Below the pieces are notes generated by a model that searched no databases, was not told the DNA's origin, and saw only the letters and a list, made by a program, of their open reading frames with translations. Source: CAYWMD01 sp964458575 (lineage in GTDB: Bacteria; Verrucomicrobiota; Verrucomicrobiia; Limisphaerales; JADLHS01). Taken from it: DNA of 64,000 bases. Made by a program: the position numbers and the translations under genes. Numbering within the stretch: position 1 is the stretch's first letter; each line of letters starts with the position of its first letter. The DNA lies in contig CAYWMD010000001.1 of assembly GCA_964458575.1 (NCBI GenBank), positions 124,001 to 188,000 of the forward strand, in the 5' to 3' direction. Below are positions 37,077 through 45,915 of the stretch, piece after piece.

Positions 37077-39701
37077 ATGAAAAGAACCAGCATCCTCACG
37101 GTTTCACTCCTGCTCATGGTTGGTTTCGCCGCGCAAGCCGCGACCAGAATCAAACAGGACAATAACACCGACCTCAACCTGCCGGGCAGTTGGGACACCA
37201 TACCCGGCATCGGTGATATTGCGCAGTGGGACAGCACCGTCACAGGTGCGAACACCACCGTTCTGGGCGCCGCGACAACCTGGGACGGCCTCAAGATCGT
37301 GAACCCCGGCGGGCTGGTCACCATTAACGCGGACGGCAACACCCTGACGTTGGGAGCAGCTGCTATTGACCTCGACATGACGACTGCCTCCAGGAATCTC
37401 ACCCTGAATAACAACATCAGTTTGGGCGCAGCCAACGTGTGGGATACGCTCACCAACCGAACCGCGACCGTGGGCGGCAGTCTGACTGGATCGGCGACTT
37501 TGACCAAGCAGGGTTTCGGCACAGCGGTCTTGAACGGCGACAATAGCAGCTATTCAGGCGCGATCAGCGTTGCGGGTGGCGTTCTGTCCATCGGCCATAG
37601 CAGTGCCTTGGGAACGACAGCCGTAACGATGAGCGCCGGTACTGGCTTGGGGGCGATTTACGTTAGCGGCGGCATCACGGTAGCAAATGCGCTTAATACG
37701 CTGAACGGCGCTGCCGGTGCCGGAATCACCGCTCGCGGCAACTTGCGAAGCCTGTCCGGGGCGAACACGTGGGCGGGCAAAATTACCCCGAACAATTCAT
37801 CCCGGATTGGCGCGGACACCGGTAGCACACTGAACATCACGGGCGGCATAGATATCGGCAGCACGAGAACTATAAATTTCATCGGCGACGGTGACATCAA
37901 CGTCAACTCGGTGATCGCCCGAGCTGGCTCGGGGGGCAGTACTGCGATCGAAAGCATTCAAAGAACTCTCGGCGGCGGCACTCTAACCTTGGGCGGAACG
38001 GCGGCAAACACATACGACGGTTTCACACTTGTCGCCGATGGCAAGCTGCTCCTTGATTATAGCGGTGGTAATGTTGATAAACTCGCAAATACAACAACGC
38101 TGTCAAATCTCCGGCTCAATGGCGGCACTTTGGAATTGAGCGGCGGCTCCTATACGGAAGTCGTTTCCTCGACGGCACTCCAGGGCGGTGCTGCCACGGT
38201 GACGCGGAGCAGCGGCACCAGCGTGCTTCGCCTGAATGCGATCACCCGAAGCACGGGCGGGACCGTGAACTTCGGAGCGGGCAGCATCGCCGATACTGAC
38301 ACGCTCAACGTCAACGGCATTTTGGGCGGATACGCGACTGTCGGCGGCTCCGATTGGGCCATGAATTCAACCGGTGGCGCCGATGGTGCCATCACCGCTT
38401 ACAGCAGCTACACGACCGATACCGCCCCGGGAACTTGGGCGGCTACGGAAAACATCAACTTAACCGCCAACCCGGCTTCAATTGCTGCCAATACTACCAT
38501 CAACAGTTTGCGGCTTGCCGGTGCTTCGGCGGTCACTATTGATTCGGGCATGGCCTTGACGATCGCCTCCGGCGGCGTGTTGGCCACTGGAAGTAGCGCG
38601 ACCTCCATTGCGCCTGCCAGCGGAACGGCCACGCTGATGGGTGCGAATACTCTGGATCTGGTCGTACAGCAATACAGCAGCGCCGATATGACGATCAGCG
38701 CAACCATCGCCAATAACACGGGGGCGACGCGGCTGACCAAGAGCGGCCCGGGCAAACTCATTCTCAGCGGGGCCAACACATACACTGGATCAACCGTCGT
38801 CAATGCAGGCATCCTGAGTGTCTCGGCCAACAACAATCTTGGGGATCCAGTTGCTGGCGCGAGCGTCTTGTTTAATGGTGGCACCCTGGAAGCGACCGGC
38901 ACCTTTGCCTTCGACAATGGCGGCGCAAATGCACGCACCGTAACTTTTGGTGATCAAGTCACCAGCAAAATTGATGTGACCAGCGGAAATGCGCTTACCG
39001 TGTCCGGCACCATGAATGGCCGTGGCTGGCTGACCAAGACCGGCACCGGAACGTTGATCTTGAGTGGCGCTGCCAACACTTATCAAGGTGAGGTCACCGT
39101 TTCTGCTGGCACACTCCTGGTGAATATGCCGGGGCCGGTGGTGACAAACGCAATGCCGGTGGTGACCGTGGCTTCCAGCGCGACCTTGGGCGGCAATGGC
39201 ATCATCGGAGTTCAAAATGTGGGTGACAACGTGGTCAATATTCAGAATGGTGGCACACTAGCCCCGGGCGCCTCGGTCGGAACATTCACATTGAATGCCG
39301 ACCTGAATTTGGCCAACTTGGCAGTGCTCTCTTATGAACTCAAAGGGAACGATACGACCGTCGGTGGCGGATTAAACGATCTTACCATCGTCAACGGGGC
39401 TCTGACGCTCGACGGTATCCTGAACGTTTCCGAGATTGGGGCTGGCAGCTTCTTGTCGGCCAATGTGGGTGACAAGTGGCGACTTTTTAATTACCTGACT
39501 GATCCTGCGTATGGCCTCACGGACAATGGCCTGTCAATCGGGAGCATGCCGACGTTGTCGGGCGGTTTGAGCTTCGGGATTGAGACGAGCACCCCGGGCC
39601 AGGTCAATCTCGTGGTGGTACCTGAACCTTCCACCTTTGCCCTCACCCTGCTAGGTGGCTTCGGCCTGCTGGCGGTTTATCGCTTCCGCCGTTCCGCCTA
39701 G
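37077..39701 (+). CDS. Autotransporter-associated beta-strand-repeat protein with PEP-CTERM signal
   Basis: Secreted protein of 874 residues. An N-terminal signal peptide (ILTVSLLLMVGFAAQAA) is followed by beta-strand repeats (GPGKLILSGANTYTGSTVVN; GTGTLILSGAANTYQGEVTV) predicted to fold as a beta-helix. The C-terminus is a classical PEP-CTERM sorting signal: VPEPST, a hydrophobic helix (FALTLLGGFGLLAVY) and basic RFRRSA. PEP-CTERM tails are normally processed by an exosortase, none of which is encoded here. Unlike the related protein at 23770, it lacks the other secreted end domain. A strong terminator follows. Confidence 0.9.
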   Translation: MKRTSILTVSLLLMVGFAAQAATRIKQDNNTDLNLPGSWDTIPGIGDIAQWDSTVTGANTTVLGAATTWDGLKIVNPGGLVTINADGNTLTLGAAAIDLDMTTASRNLTLNNNISLGAANVWDTLTNRTATVGGSLTGSATLTKQGFGTAVLNGDNSSYSGAISVAGGVLSIGHSSALGTTAVTMSAGTGLGAIYVSGGITVANALNTLNGAAGAGITARGNLRSLSGANTWAGKITPNNSSRIGADTGSTLNITGGIDIGSTRTINFIGDGDINVNSVIARAGSGGSTAIESIQRTLGGGTLTLGGTAANTYDGFTLVADGKLLLDYSGGNVDKLANTTTLSNLRLNGGTLELSGGSYTEVVSSTALQGGAATVTRSSGTSVLRLNAITRSTGGTVNFGAGSIADTDTLNVNGILGGYATVGGSDWAMNSTGGADGAITAYSSYTTDTAPGTWAATENINLTANPASIAANTTINSLRLAGASAVTIDSGMALTIASGGVLATGSSATSIAPASGTATLMGANTLDLVVQQYSSADMTISATIANNTGATRLTKSGPGKLILSGANTYTGSTVVNAGILSVSANNNLGDPVAGASVLFNGGTLEATGTFAFDNGGANARTVTFGDQVTSKIDVTSGNALTVSGTMNGRGWLTKTGTGTLILSGAANTYQGEVTVSAGTLLVNMPGPVVTNAMPVVTVASSATLGGNGIIGVQNVGDNVVNIQNGGTLAPGASVGTFTLNADLNLANLAVLSYELKGNDTTVGGGLNDLTIVNGALTLDGILNVSEIGAGSFLSANVGDKWRLFNYLTDPAYGLTDNGLSIGSMPTLSGGLSFGIETSTPGQVNLVVVPEPSTFALTLLGGFGLLAVYRFRRSA

Positions 39702-39723
39702 ACGGCTCTCTCCCATCCTTCGT

Positions 39724-39754
39724 GGGCCGCCAGCGATGGCGGCCCTTTCCTTTT
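39724..39754 (+). terminator. Intrinsic terminator after the PEP-CTERM gene
   Basis: Perfect 8-bp stem GGGCCGCC / GGCGGCCC with loop AGCGAT, followed by TTTCCTTTT, 22 bases past the stop codon. Confidence 0.8.
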
Positions 39755-39967
39755 GCGCAACTTTACCGATCCGGCATCGCACTGGTAATGGGTCGAGTTG
39801 CCCACATGATGTCGCAGAAGCAACGGCAACGCGGAATTGCATTTGGCTTTGATCCTTCGCCTGGCTCGCGCGATGCGTTGAGTCCATGATGCAGGGTTCA
39901 TTCGCACGACATTTCGCTTGCGGCGCGCCCGAATATTTCCCCAAATCATGCCGCGCAAGTCGCAAGC

Positions 39968-40978
39968 ATGACGACATCACCGGCGGGCAACGCAAACCTC
40001 CTGAAACGTCTCTGGGCCAATCCCGCGAGCCGTGCTTTGCTCGCGTTGGCGCTGGTGCTCATTCTCGGTTGCGTCTTCAACGCCGACGGCGCGTTCTTCA
40101 AACCTGGCACCCACCGTGACGCACTGCGCCAGGCATCGGTGTTCGGCATCCTCGCCTGCGGCATGACGCTCGTCATCATCAGCGGCGGGATTGACCTGGC
40201 GGTCGGCAGCATGCTGGCGCTGGTCGCCGTAAGCTTTTCGTTGATGAACATCCACTGGGGTTGGTCTCCGTGGGCGTCCATTCCGGTGGCATTGCTCATC
40301 GGCGCGGCTTGTGGCGGCGCGGCCGGCAGCGTGACCGCGGGGTTTCGTATCCAACCCTTCATTGCCACGCTGGCCATGATGGTTTTTGCCCGCGGCCTGG
40401 CGAAGACGGTTTCCGGCGGGATGAAGGTCTCCACCGCGGTAAAGAATCCCGACGGCACGTATCGCTACGTGGATGTGCCGGGGATTTTCCGTTTCATAGA
40501 CAGCCGGATTCTCGGGGACAACATTTCGGTGGTAACGGTGATTTTTCTTCTCTGTGCCTTGGTGACCTGGCTTGCCCTCTCGCGCCATCGTTGGGGGCGG
40601 CACATTTACGCCATCGGCGGCAACGAGGAAGCGGCGCGGCTCTCCGGCGTACCCGTGAATCTGACAAAGGTGCTCGCTTATGTGGCGTGCGGTTTGACCG
40701 CCGCACTCGCGGGAATTTGCCAGGCGGCGCAAGAGCAGCAGGGCGACCCCGAAGCGGGCATCGGTTACGAACTCACGGCCATAGCCATCGTCGTCATTGG
40801 CGGAACAACGCTGACCGGCGGGCGCGGTGGCATTGGATTGACGCTTATCGGCACGCTCACGATTGGCTACCTGGAAAAGATCCTGAGCGTCAACGCCGTG
40901 CCCGAAGCGAGCCGGTTGATGTTGACCGGTGTCATCATCGTCGTGGCCGTGTTGGCCCAGCGCCAGAAGCGCAGATAA
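39968..40978 (+). CDS. Ribose/sugar ABC transporter permease (RbsC-like)
   Basis: Inner-membrane permease of 336 residues for a CUT2-type sugar importer. Typical motifs: GMTLVIISGGIDLAVGSMLA, IATLAMMVFARGLAKTVSGG, YAIGGNEEAARLSGV and AIAIVVIGGTTLTGGRGGIG. It precedes a 68-residue protein and a matching periplasmic binding protein on the same strand. The usual ATPase (RbsA type) is missing from the cluster, so the system needs an ATPase from elsewhere. The neighbouring FucP/FucI genes make a deoxyhexose or related sugar plausible but unproven. Confidence 0.9.
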   Translation: MTTSPAGNANLLKRLWANPASRALLALALVLILGCVFNADGAFFKPGTHRDALRQASVFGILACGMTLVIISGGIDLAVGSMLALVAVSFSLMNIHWGWSPWASIPVALLIGAACGGAAGSVTAGFRIQPFIATLAMMVFARGLAKTVSGGMKVSTAVKNPDGTYRYVDVPGIFRFIDSRILGDNISVVTVIFLLCALVTWLALSRHRWGRHIYAIGGNEEAARLSGVPVNLTKVLAYVACGLTAALAGICQAAQEQQGDPEAGIGYELTAIAIVVIGGTTLTGGRGGIGLTLIGTLTIGYLEKILSVNAVPEASRLMLTGVIIVVAVLAQRQKRR

Positions 40979-41027
40979 ACCGACAAAACGTGTTGCTCCT
41001 TTCCAGCGCGAAGATTAAGTTTTGACC

Positions 41028-41234
41028 ATGTTCGTAGATCAGATCAAAGCGCGATTGCAGAACGGTTTTCAGCCGTTTGTCCTGCGCCTGTCTGACGGAA
41101 GGGAATTCAAGATTCCGCACCGCGATTTTGTGGCGGTGAGTCCCGGAGTCGTGGTCGTGATTGACGAGAAGGACATTTCTCGCACGATCAACCCCGTTCA
41201 CATCGTTTCCATCGGCGAGTCCACGCACAAATAA
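41028..41234 (+). CDS. Small conserved protein of unknown function
   Basis: Protein of 68 residues (MFVDQIKARLQNGFQPFVLR, then DGREFKIPHRDFVAVSPG). It resembles a small family common in Verrucomicrobia and Planctomycetes with the plan QPF-x-L-x-x-x-DG...H-x-x-F-x-A-x-SPG...V-x-D, with no known function; the similarity is from memory, not a search. ATG 41028 is preferred over the TTG two codons upstream. It sits between the permease and binding-protein genes on the same strand. Confidence 0.65.
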   Translation: MFVDQIKARLQNGFQPFVLRLSDGREFKIPHRDFVAVSPGVVVVIDEKDISRTINPVHIVSIGESTHK

Positions 41235-41339
41235 GCCGTTGCGCCGTGCTGGCACGGTGTTGTCCTCGGGTTTGCACAGCGCCGATAGCCCGCGAAAAAA
41301 CTTTCCAACCGCACCCCAAAGGTCTATCTCAAACCCAGT

Positions 41340-42329
41340 ATGAAAAACGACAAGCACTGTTCCCGACTTGGTTTGACCTTCGCCGCCATCGTCACCGCGT
41401 CTTTAATCACCGGTTGTGACAAGCCCGCGAGTGAATCGCCATCGAAGTCCGGCGCGCCCGCGGCCAAGCCCGCGAAGTCCAGCTACACCATCGGCATGAG
41501 CCAGTGCAACCTGGGCGAGCCATGGCGCGTGCAGATGAACGCCGATGTCAAGGCGACCGCCGAGAAGCACCCGAATCTCAAGGTCGTTTTCAAGGATGCG
41601 CAAAACGACACGCTTAAGCAGCGCTCACATGTCGAGGAATTTGTCAGCGCCGGCGTGGACCTTATCATCATCAGCCCCAAGGAAGCCGCGCCGCTCACGG
41701 AACCCGTCGCCAAGGCCGTGGACGCCGGGATTCCCGTCATCGTGCTCGACCGCGCGGTGCTGGGCGACAAATACACGTGCTTCATCGGCGCGGACAACGT
41801 CAAGATCGGCCGCGCCGCGGGCGAGTGGATCAAACAAACGCTCGGCGGCAAAGGCAAGGTGGTCGAACTAAAAGGCCTGATGACCTCGATCCCCGGCCAG
41901 GACCGGCACAATGGCTTTGTCGAGGGCATCAAAGGCTCCGAGATTGACGTTATTTTCGAAGCCGACATGAAATGGCTTGAGCCGGATGCGCGCAAGGAAA
42001 TGGAGTCGGCGTTGTCGCGCTTCAGCAAGATTGATCTGGTTTACGGTCACAACGACCCCGGCGCGCACGGGGCGTATCTCGCGGCAAAGGCGGCCGGCCG
42101 GGAAAAGGAAATCAAGTTTGTGGGCATTGACGCGTTGCCGCAGGAAGGTGTGGCTTATGTTTCCCAGGGCATTCTGGACGCCACCTTCCAATATCCCACG
42201 GGCGGAGCAGAAGCCATCGAAACCGCCTTAAAAATCTTCAACGGCGAATCCGTACCGAAAAAAATCGTCCTCGGCTCCCGCGTATTCGACAAGGACAACG
42301 TGGCGTCCGGTGGGAAGGCGTTGGACTGA
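41340..42329 (+). CDS. Sugar-binding lipoprotein of an ABC importer (RbsB-like)
   Basis: Periplasmic solute-binding lipoprotein of 329 residues. The signal peptide ends in the lipobox SLITGC (C26), followed by a Ser/Pro/Ala linker. The type I periplasmic-binding fold is seen in YTIGMSQCNLGEPWRVQMN, VDLIIISPKEAAPLTEPV, GIPVIVLDRAVLGDKYTCFI and DLVYGHNDPGAHGAYLAAKA. It pairs with the permease at 39968. Ligand not deducible, but a pentose, hexose or deoxyhexose is usual for the family. Confidence 0.9.
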   Translation: MKNDKHCSRLGLTFAAIVTASLITGCDKPASESPSKSGAPAAKPAKSSYTIGMSQCNLGEPWRVQMNADVKATAEKHPNLKVVFKDAQNDTLKQRSHVEEFVSAGVDLIIISPKEAAPLTEPVAKAVDAGIPVIVLDRAVLGDKYTCFIGADNVKIGRAAGEWIKQTLGGKGKVVELKGLMTSIPGQDRHNGFVEGIKGSEIDVIFEADMKWLEPDARKEMESALSRFSKIDLVYGHNDPGAHGAYLAAKAAGREKEIKFVGIDALPQEGVAYVSQGILDATFQYPTGGAEAIETALKIFNGESVPKKIVLGSRVFDKDNVASGGKALD

Positions 42330-42387
42330 TCAGGTGTCGGACCATTCCCCGCAAATCGGAGCACCGAACTCCGGCTGCGCTCATAAA

Positions 42388-42440
42388 GTTGGAGTTCAAG
42401 CTTCCGCTTGCTGCGAACACGCCAAAGCGTGAACTCCAAC
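42388..42440. repeat. Inverted repeat between convergent genes
   Basis: GTTGGAGTTCAAGCTT at 42388-42403 is the inverse of AAGCGTGAACTCCAAC at 42425-42440 with one mismatch, around a 21-base loop. It lies between the stops of the binding-protein and FucP-like genes. It lacks a T-run and looks like another REP-type palindrome. Confidence 0.65.
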
Positions 42441-42464
42441 GAGCCGTCACTCGGCGTTCCCCGA

Positions 42465-44009
42465 TCAATGTCCGCCGGTGGACTTCAAGCCGCGCACCCC
42501 TTCGGCCCGGCTGAGTTTTGACCAGAAGAAACCGTAGGCCGCAATGAACACGAAGCACGCCAGCGGCATCAGGAAGCTGATGGACATGTTGTAAAGATCG
42601 CCCAGCCGGCCCATGATTTTCGGCATCAGCGCGCCACCGGTGATCGCCATGACGATAAAGGCGGACGCCTTCTTCTTCGAATCCGGCCCGAGGCCGTGGA
42701 TGCCGAGCGCGAAAATTGTCGGGAACATGAGGGACATGAAGAAGAATGTGCCGAACACGGCAGCGACTGACAGCCAGCCGATCTTCATTACCACGATTAC
42801 GCACAACAAGAGATTGATGAGCGCATAAGTCCCGAGGGCGCGATGCGCCGCAGCCTTGCGCAAGACTGCCGAGCCGACGACGCGACCGATGAAAAACAGG
42901 AAGAAGGCGACGCTTTGCATCCGACTGGCGCCGACGTCATTTAAATGCCAACTGCCGTTCGTCTGTACGATGCCGTCCGTCAGGTACCAACTGACCAGGC
43001 CGTTGTTACGGAGCGCGTCAGGGATCGAGGGAAGATCCGCCACCATGTAATTGATGAAAAAGCTAAAAATGCCCGCTTGGGCGGCAACGTAGAAAAATTG
43101 CGCGATGGTGGCCGCCGAGAAATGCGGGTGCGCCCAGATGTTGTGCGAGGAGAGCCGCCGCGAATAGCTCCACAAGTACACGGCCGCCAGGATCACCGGG
43201 ATGAGGAACACCCACCCCTGCACCTGGATTTCCATCACGAACTTCATGATGGCATACACGGAAAAGGTGAGAACCCCTACACCCACCAGCATCAGCACAA
43301 ACGCGAGACCCTTGTCCGGCGCCTTGTCCACCGCGGCCGCCGCGCCCGGCTCGTCCGTGTGGTAGTCGTCTTGCACCTTGATTTCGGGCAGGTTGGCCCG
43401 CCAGAAGAAAATCACGAGCACCAGCACGAAGATGGCGATGATCAGATACGGGATGTAAAGCGTCTTGCTCGCGTCTTCGGCGCTGCCGGTGGTTGCGTAG
43501 AAGAACTTGGAGGCAATGATGGGGCCCGCGATCCAGCCAAAGCCGTTGAAGGACTGCGCGAGGTTGATGCGGAACGCGCCGTACTCCTTCGGCCCTAATA
43601 CGGTCGTGTAGGGATTGGCCACGGTTTCCAGCACGGTCAGCCCCATGGCGACCAGGCAGACGCCGACCAGGAACGCCCAGAACTGGGAGATGTGCGTGGC
43701 CGGCACGAACCAGAAACCACCAAGCGAAACGAGCAGCAGCCCGAAAATAATGCCGCCCTTGTAACCGAACCGGCGCGTGAGCAATCCGGCCGGCAGTGCC
43801 ATGAGCGTGTACCCGAAATAATGCGCCGTCTGCACCCACGCCGAATTCGCCTTGCTGAGATGGAGCAGGTCCTGAAAGTGTTTGTCCATCGTGTCAATCA
43901 GGCTGTTCAGAACGGCCCAGAGCATGAACAACGTGGCGACCAGGAAAAACGTAAACGTCATGTTTCGACCGTCGGGAAGCGTAAAAATGCCTTTTTGGTT
44001 TGTGCTCAT
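42465..44009 (-). CDS. FucP-like MFS sugar:proton symporter
   Basis: Major facilitator superfamily protein of 514 residues with about 12 helices. FucP-family features: TFFLVATLFMLWAVLNSLID, TAHYFGYTLMALPAGLLTRR, GLTVLETVANPYTTVLGPKE and RINLAQSFNGFGWIAGPIIA. Predicted to import L-fucose or a related sugar with protons. It is divergent from the fucose-isomerase-like gene across 210 bases, so the two may share a control region, although no operator is obvious. It is longer than E. coli FucP (438 residues), the extra length lying in the central region. Confidence 0.85.
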   Translation of the reverse strand: MSTNQKGIFTLPDGRNMTFTFFLVATLFMLWAVLNSLIDTMDKHFQDLLHLSKANSAWVQTAHYFGYTLMALPAGLLTRRFGYKGGIIFGLLLVSLGGFWFVPATHISQFWAFLVGVCLVAMGLTVLETVANPYTTVLGPKEYGAFRINLAQSFNGFGWIAGPIIASKFFYATTGSAEDASKTLYIPYLIIAIFVLVLVIFFWRANLPEIKVQDDYHTDEPGAAAAVDKAPDKGLAFVLMLVGVGVLTFSVYAIMKFVMEIQVQGWVFLIPVILAAVYLWSYSRRLSSHNIWAHPHFSAATIAQFFYVAAQAGIFSFFINYMVADLPSIPDALRNNGLVSWYLTDGIVQTNGSWHLNDVGASRMQSVAFFLFFIGRVVGSAVLRKAAAHRALGTYALINLLLCVIVVMKIGWLSVAAVFGTFFFMSLMFPTIFALGIHGLGPDSKKKASAFIVMAITGGALMPKIMGRLGDLYNMSISFLMPLACFVFIAAYGFFWSKLSRAEGVRGLKSTGGH

Positions 44010-44219
44010 GGTGATTGAACTGGCGGCGATTGCGTTGTTTTGAATTAAGTGAGGCTCACAACGATTGGCCGTTATGGCTATAGAAAGCGGGCCGGATCGT
44101 CAAGCCTTGGCTTGGGGAAAATAATTTCGTTGCATCCGCAACCCGATAATCCGCTATTCTGTCCGCGTGGACGGCATCAATGACGATGCTCTCTGGGCAA
44201 TTTAACCTGACTACATTTT

Positions 44220-45884
44220 ATGGCTAAGAACGCGAATCTCTCCGGCGACACTCCTCCGAAACTCAAGAAGAAGCAGGTCCAACTCATCGCGAGCGGCGAC
44301 TTGCGTCTCTCCGCCAACCAGGTCTGCTGGCCGGCGCAGAAGGAAATGGAAGCCACACTCACCGCCGCGCTTGCCGCCGAAGGTTACGAACTTGTCCGGG
44401 CGCACGCCTACGACCCCGCGGCCAAACACGGCTTCATTGATTCGCAGAAAAGGGGCATGGAGATTTTCAAGAATCTCGATCCCAAAGCGCCGCTGATTGT
44501 CGCCGAAGCCGTCTGGCAATACTCGCATCACGTCCTCGCCGGGCTCACGACGCATCGCGGGCCGATCCTTACCGTGGCCAACTGGTCCGGGACCTGGCCC
44601 GGCCTCGTGGGCATGTTGAACCTGAACGGCTCGCTCAAAAAGCAGGGCGTGAAGTTCTCGACCCTCTGGAGCGAAGATTTCACGGACGATTATTTCAAGA
44701 CCAAACTGCGGCAATGGCTCAAGACCGGGAAATGCAAACACAAGACCAACCACGCGAAGCCGCTCGGGAAGGTCAAAGTCCCGGGGGACGACCGCAAGCT
44801 TGGTGAAGCGCTGGCCGCGCAGTTGCAGCGCGAGAAGGCCATCATGGGCATTTTTGACGAGGGTTGCATGGGCATGTTCAACGCCATCATCCCGGACGAT
44901 TTGCTCCATGCGACCGGCGTGTTCAAGGAACGGCTCAGCCAATCAGCGCTTTACTATGAAGCCACGCAAGTAAGCGATACGGAAGCCCGCGCGACTTACG
45001 ACTGGTACAAGCACGCGGGAATGAAATTCCAGACCGGCCCGAACGATGCCACTGACCTCACGGACGGGCAAATTCTCTGGCAGTGCAAAACCTACATCGC
45101 GGCGTTGCGCATCGCGGACGATTTCGGCTGCGACTGCATCGGCATCCAATATCAACAAGGTTTGAAGGACGTTCTGCCCGCGAGTGACCTTGTCGAAGGC
45201 ACGCTCAACAACAGCGACCGTCCGCCGGTGAAATCCCGCGACGGCAAACGTGTCCTTTACGACGGCAAACCACTCACGCACTTCAACGAAGTGGACGAAT
45301 GCGCCGGCTTGGATGGACTGATGACGCAACGCGTCCACGAAGCTCTTGGCCAGCCGCCCGAAAACACGCTGCACGATTTGCGCTGGGGCGATTGGGACCA
45401 GTCCGGCACGACCAAGGAATACGTTTGGGTCTTCGAAATCAGCGGCAGCGCTCCGCCGGCGCATTTCATTGATGGCTGGGCCGGCGCGGAAGGTTTCCGC
45501 CAACCGCCGATGTATTTCCCGAAAGGCGGCAGCACGTTGCGCGGCATTTCCAAGCCCGGCGAAATTGTCTGGTCACGAATTTACGTGGCCGGCGGCAGCT
45601 TGCACATGGACATCGGGCGCGCCAAGGTCATCACCCTGCCTCGCGAAGAAACCGAGCGCCGTTGGAAGTCCACCACCTGGCAATGGCCCATCATGCACGG
45701 CGTTACCTACGGCGTTTCGCGCGACCAGATGATGGCCAAGCACAAGGCCAACCACATTCAGTGCGTTTACGCCAACGACGCCAAGTCCGCTGACCAATGT
45801 ATGTTGACGAAAGCCGCGATGGCCGACGCGCTTGGCATCAAGGTCAACGTCTGCGGCACGAGGGCTGACGGAAAGAAGTGGTAA
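44220..45884 (+). CDS. L-fucose/D-arabinose isomerase family protein
   Basis: Cytoplasmic sugar isomerase-like protein of 554 residues (E. coli FucI has 591). Assignment rests on the overall fold pattern: an N-terminal Rossmann-like domain, the conserved GIFDEGCMGMFNAIIPDDLL segment, DCIGIQYQQGLKDV, NEVDECAGLDGLMTQRVHEA, and a C-terminal domain with AGGSLHMDIGRAKVITLP. It would turn L-fucose into L-fuculose or act on a similar sugar. With the FucP-like symporter (divergent), GH95 fucosidase and FGGY kinase it suggests a fucose pathway. No aldolase is seen. Substrate identity is inferred. Confidence 0.78.
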   Translation: MAKNANLSGDTPPKLKKKQVQLIASGDLRLSANQVCWPAQKEMEATLTAALAAEGYELVRAHAYDPAAKHGFIDSQKRGMEIFKNLDPKAPLIVAEAVWQYSHHVLAGLTTHRGPILTVANWSGTWPGLVGMLNLNGSLKKQGVKFSTLWSEDFTDDYFKTKLRQWLKTGKCKHKTNHAKPLGKVKVPGDDRKLGEALAAQLQREKAIMGIFDEGCMGMFNAIIPDDLLHATGVFKERLSQSALYYEATQVSDTEARATYDWYKHAGMKFQTGPNDATDLTDGQILWQCKTYIAALRIADDFGCDCIGIQYQQGLKDVLPASDLVEGTLNNSDRPPVKSRDGKRVLYDGKPLTHFNEVDECAGLDGLMTQRVHEALGQPPENTLHDLRWGDWDQSGTTKEYVWVFEISGSAPPAHFIDGWAGAEGFRQPPMYFPKGGSTLRGISKPGEIVWSRIYVAGGSLHMDIGRAKVITLPREETERRWKSTTWQWPIMHGVTYGVSRDQMMAKHKANHIQCVYANDAKSADQCMLTKAAMADALGIKVNVCGTRADGKKW

Positions 45885-45915
45885 CAGCGAACCCAACTCG
45901 ACCCACGGTAGTTGC

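Noticed and set aside
44010..44219. Operator for the divergent FucP/FucI-like genes
   Set aside because: No convincing palindrome or promoter pair could be identified by eye.
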